A stretch of DNA of 15,836 nucleotides. Source: Planctomycetaceae bacterium (GTDB lineage: Bacteria > Planctomycetota > Planctomycetia > Planctomycetales > Planctomycetaceae). The stretch covers positions 1-15,836 of the forward strand of contig JAGQQT010000021.1 in the NCBI GenBank assembly GCA_020426065.1. The letters are read 5' to 3'. Numbering within the stretch: the stretch's first letter is position 1; the number at the start of each line of letters is the position of its first letter. The position numbers and the translations under genes are program-made. Shown piece after piece: positions 13,512 through 15,836 of this stretch. The notes below the pieces were generated by a model. The model ran no database searches. It saw only the letters and a program-made list of their open reading frames with translations, and was not told the DNA's origin.

Positions 13512-14504
13512 ATGTTTGAAGCGATTAATGCAATCTCTGGCAACTACCTGTCCCAGTGGGCCAACCATCTGGTCGTGGAAAGTGCGCTGGCCTATTTTGT
13601 CACGTTTGTACTTGTCCTGCTGCGGATCAGCGGACTGATGCTCATCGGGCCATTCTTTGCACACTCCTCCATTCCCCAGCAGGTCAAGATTCTGTTTGCG
13701 TTTTCGCTGGCGCTGATTGTCACCCCTGCTCTACAGAACATTCGGGAACGGGGGTTTGAGAAACTCGATATCAATCGGGATGGAGTCCTGACAGCCACCG
13801 AAATTCCACGGCCTCTGCGAGAATCCACCACCATCGATCAGGCTTTCGTCCAGAATCCCGATCAGGTGCTGACCCGTTCCGAATTTCTCAAGAGCCAGGG
13901 GATTCCTTCCACCCTGTTTGATCTGGCCTGGATGGCTTCGCTCGAACTGGCAATCGGCATGATGCTGGGGCTGGGTGTGCTCATCATACTGACCTGCCTG
14001 CAGATGGCTGGAGAATCTTTTGATCAGCAGGCGGGAACTGCCTTGAGTGAAATCTTCAACCCTGCCCTGGGGATCAGCGTCTCTCCAACGGGACAACTCT
14101 TATTTCTGCTGGGGACAACTGCCCTGTTAACAATGCCCCCATTCGATGGGCACCTTATGATGCTGATGAGTGTCCTGGATACTTTTGAAGTCATTCCGCT
14201 GGGGATGACCTGGACTGATGTGGCATCCCTGGACGTGCTGCGAAATCTGATGACGCGGTCATTGGCACTGTCGGTCCAAATCGCCGCTCCACTTCTTTCA
14301 GCCATGGCATTGCTTTCGGTGATTATGGGATTCCTGGGTTACACGGTACCACAAATCAACATCCTTGTTCTCGGCTTTCCCATTCGCGCAATTTTGAGTA
14401 CAGGGATCCTGCTGGTCACCTTGAGTGGAGCAGCGGATGTGATAGTCGATGAGTTCTCCATTGTTCTGGACCAGCTGGTCTATTCTTTTGTTGCTCCGGG
14501 TTAA
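13512..14504 (+). CDS. fliR: flagellar export gate protein FliR with an EF-hand insertion
   Basis: This is a 330-residue protein; FliR is usually near 260. The FliR frame is clear: R-I-S-G-L-M-L-I-G-P-F-F (38-49) with S-I-P-Q-Q-V-K-I (53-60), E-L-A-I-G-M-M-L-G-L-G (145-155), G-E-S-F-D-Q-Q-A-G (157-175 region) and a C-terminal helix bundle ending with I-V-L-D-Q-L-V. Between the second and third hydrophobic segments, residues about 76-131 are an extra hydrophilic piece. It holds F-E-K-L-D-I-N-R-D-G-V-L-T-A-T-E-I, an exact EF-hand loop with D86, N88, D90, G91 and E97, then a weaker copy with N115, D117 and E124 in N-P-D-Q-V-L-T-R-S-E-F. FliR caps the FliP5Q4R1 gate. The insertion suggests Ca2+ binding or Ca2+-stabilised folding in the gate, an inference. 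It lies 39 bases after fliQ and 45 before flhB. Confidence 0.95.
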   Translation: MFEAINAISGNYLSQWANHLVVESALAYFVTFVLVLLRISGLMLIGPFFAHSSIPQQVKILFAFSLALIVTPALQNIRERGFEKLDINRDGVLTATEIPRPLRESTTIDQAFVQNPDQVLTRSEFLKSQGIPSTLFDLAWMASLELAIGMMLGLGVLIILTCLQMAGESFDQQAGTALSEIFNPALGISVSPTGQLLFLLGTTALLTMPPFDGHLMMLMSVLDTFEVIPLGMTWTDVASLDVLRNLMTRSLALSVQIAAPLLSAMALLSVIMGFLGYTVPQINILVLGFPIRAILSTGILLVTLSGAADVIVDEFSIVLDQLVYSFVAPG

Positions 14505-14549
14505 TCTCCAGGACTGATCCTTTTCCCTTAACAACCCGGTGTTTTCTCG

Positions 14550-15623
14550 ATGGCTGGTGACGACGATAACGAAAAGACAGAAGACCCGACCGAGAAACGT
14601 CGGCACGAAACGCGACAGAAAGGAAATGTCGCCAAGTCTGTCGATATGAACGCCGCTGTCTCGATGCTGGTTGCATCGGGAGCACTGCTGTTTTTTGGAC
14701 CGGGAATTGCCAAGGGATTCGCACTCCTGCTGCAGCATTATCTTTCTGGCCCGGCCCTGCTGGAGCTGGATGCCAACGGCGTGACGATGGATTTGCGTGA
14801 TACCCTGCAACATGTGGCCGGTTTTGCCTTGCCTTTCATTCTGGTCATGTTTCTGGCAGCACTGCTGTCGAATCTGGCTCAAATCGGTTTTCTTTTCACA
14901 ACCGAACCATTATCCCTGAAATGGAATCGCCTGAATCCAATCACCGGATTCAAACGGATCTTTGCCATCTCAAGCCTGGTAAAGCTGGGGACGAGCGTGG
15001 GCAAGATTGTGGTGATGGCCATGGTCGGGAGCTGGTTCATTTACGGAAACCTGCCCAAGCTGATCATGCTTTCCGATGCAGCAAGCGATGTCATTCTGGG
15101 TGCGATGGGCTGGACGATCCTCCAGCTGGCATTCCAGCTGGCCCTGGCCATGCTGGCAATTGCGATCATCGATTACAGCTACCAGAAATGGAAGCATGAG
15201 CAGGATCTTAAAATGAGCAAGCAGGAGATCCGCGATGAAATGAAAAACATGGACGGAGATCCCCACATCCGTCAAAAACGCAAGGAAGCTCATCGCAAAC
15301 TGGCAACGGCTCGGGAAGTCAATTCCGTCAAAGATGCCGATGTGGTGATCACGAACCCAACCCACATTTCGGTCGCATTGAAATATGATCCTGAGGTCAA
15401 CATCGCGCCTTATGTCGTGGCCAAAGGGATGGGGGAAATCGCTTTGAAAATCCGGACCATTGCCCGGGAAAACGGCGTTCCAATCATCGAGCGTAAACCA
15501 CTCGCCCGCCAGTTGTACCGGGAGGTGAAAGTCGGCCAGGCCATTCCAGTGGAGCTGTACGAAGTGTTTGTGGAAATCATGGCTTATGTCTATCGCCTGA
15601 CGGGACGCAACCTGCCCGGCTGA
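14550..15623 (+). CDS. flhB: flagellar export switch protein FlhB
   Basis: This 357-residue protein opens with D-N-E-K-T-E-D-P-T-E-K-R-R-H-E-T-R-Q-K-G, the standard FlhB start. Four membrane helices lie at about 35-60, 88-112, 143-170 and 183-210. A charged linker with Y-Q-K-W-K-H-E-Q-D-L-K-M-S-K-Q-E follows. The self-cleavage site N-P-T-H is at 269-272, the same numbers as in Salmonella FlhB, and the FlhB-C domain runs to the end (V-A-L-K-Y-D, A-P-Y-V-V-A-K-G, P-I-I-E-R-K-P-L-A-R, Y-R-E-V). FlhB sorts substrates: cleavage and contact with FliK switch export from hook to filament proteins. The NPTH site is intact, so normal autocleavage is expected. flhA, its usual downstream neighbour, is absent. 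Confidence 0.97.
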   Translation: MAGDDDNEKTEDPTEKRRHETRQKGNVAKSVDMNAAVSMLVASGALLFFGPGIAKGFALLLQHYLSGPALLELDANGVTMDLRDTLQHVAGFALPFILVMFLAALLSNLAQIGFLFTTEPLSLKWNRLNPITGFKRIFAISSLVKLGTSVGKIVVMAMVGSWFIYGNLPKLIMLSDAASDVILGAMGWTILQLAFQLALAMLAIAIIDYSYQKWKHEQDLKMSKQEIRDEMKNMDGDPHIRQKRKEAHRKLATAREVNSVKDADVVITNPTHISVALKYDPEVNIAPYVVAKGMGEIALKIRTIARENGVPIIERKPLARQLYREVKVGQAIPVELYEVFVEIMAYVYRLTGRNLPG

Positions 15624-15741
15624 TCTGATGTTGCCCCTGATCGGCAATTCCGTGCAAAGCCCCCCTCCCCATACGACTTTGCCTCACACCCTCGCAGCAG
15701 ATGCACTACAATTTCGCTCTCATGAACATGTTCCTCAGTCA
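15624..15741. other. spacer after flhB with no clear terminator
   Basis: A weak stem TTGCC/GGCAA (15631-15635, 15643-15647) and a 6-bp inverted repeat GCAAAG/CTTTGC (15654-15659, 15677-15682) with a 17-base C-rich loop are present. Neither has a following T-run, so I cannot claim an intrinsic terminator. Confidence 0.4.
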
Positions 15742-15836
15742 ATGAATCTAGCTATGTCACACGATTACCTTTCCGAAAGCCTTGTTCACGATCCGATTCA
15801 CGGATACATCTCGTTCACATCCCGGTATGGGATGCA
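15742..15836 (+). CDS. HD-domain phosphohydrolase-like protein, 5' end only
   Basis: The 31 visible codons include S-L-V-H-D-P-I-H-G-Y-I-S-F, which matches the conserved opening of the HD-superfamily hydrolases related to dNTP triphosphohydrolases (D-P-V-H-G-x-I). The metal-binding H...HD residues lie beyond the window. ATG at 15742 or 15754 may be the start, and neither has a strong ribosome site. It is probably a housekeeping or nucleotide-metabolism gene outside the flagellar set, though on the same strand. The call rests on a short motif. Confidence 0.6.
   Translation, partial: MNLAMSHDYLSESLVHDPIHGYISFTSRYGM

Noticed and set aside
15631..15682. Intrinsic terminator after flhB
   Set aside because: The stems are weak or have a long loop and no T-run follows.

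Overview
The window reads as one long, plus-strand flagellar/motility operon from a Gram-negative bacterium, most likely a member of the Planctomycetota. That assignment is an inference from the gene order, from lipoprotein and secreted genes of unrecognised family beside flagellar genes, and from a textbook EF-hand loop of the kind abundant in that phylum. It has not been tested by a search. Base composition and codon use look even across the window. No tRNA, rRNA, IS element, CRISPR array or phage gene is visible.

Layout: (i) 1-2196: a possible tail of an upstream gene, then a lipoprotein and a secreted protein that I do not recognise. (ii) 2316-6090: fliJ, a MotE/YlxF-like membrane coiled-coil protein, fliK and flgD, which serve export and hook assembly. 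(iii) 6091-6328: the longest internal spacer, holding a dyad, an extended -10-like box and a 10-bp hairpin in front of the hook gene. (iv) 6329-10608: flgE, flbD, motA, motB, fliL (hook, small regulator, stator). (v) 10707-15623: fliN, fliO, fliP, fliQ, fliR, flhB (C-ring and type III export gate). (vi) 15742-end: the start of an HD-domain-type gene.

The order fliJ-(ylxF/motE)-fliK-flgD-flgE-flbD-motAB-fliL-...-fliN-O-P-Q-R-flhB matches the classical order known from Bacillus and spirochaetes. Two expected members are missing: fliM is absent between fliL and fliN, and flhA is absent after flhB. Together the genes build the export gate (FliO/P/Q/R, FlhB), its soluble factor (FliJ), the hook and its ruler and scaffold (FlgE, FliK, FlgD), the stator (MotA/B, FliL) and part of the switch (FliN).

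The most unusual points are these. FliR carries an insertion of about 55 residues with one canonical EF-hand loop and one degenerate one, which would put a candidate Ca2+ sensor in the export gate. FliN carries two tandem copies of the EIDALL-type motif that normally marks the CheY-binding N-terminus of FliM, at the place where fliM is missing. The flgE leader combines a perfect 8+8 dyad, an extended -10 and a 5' stem-loop. Most intergenic spacers contain short perfect hairpins, several sharing loop or core sequences (CTGGGGA; GCCGGAAGGC).
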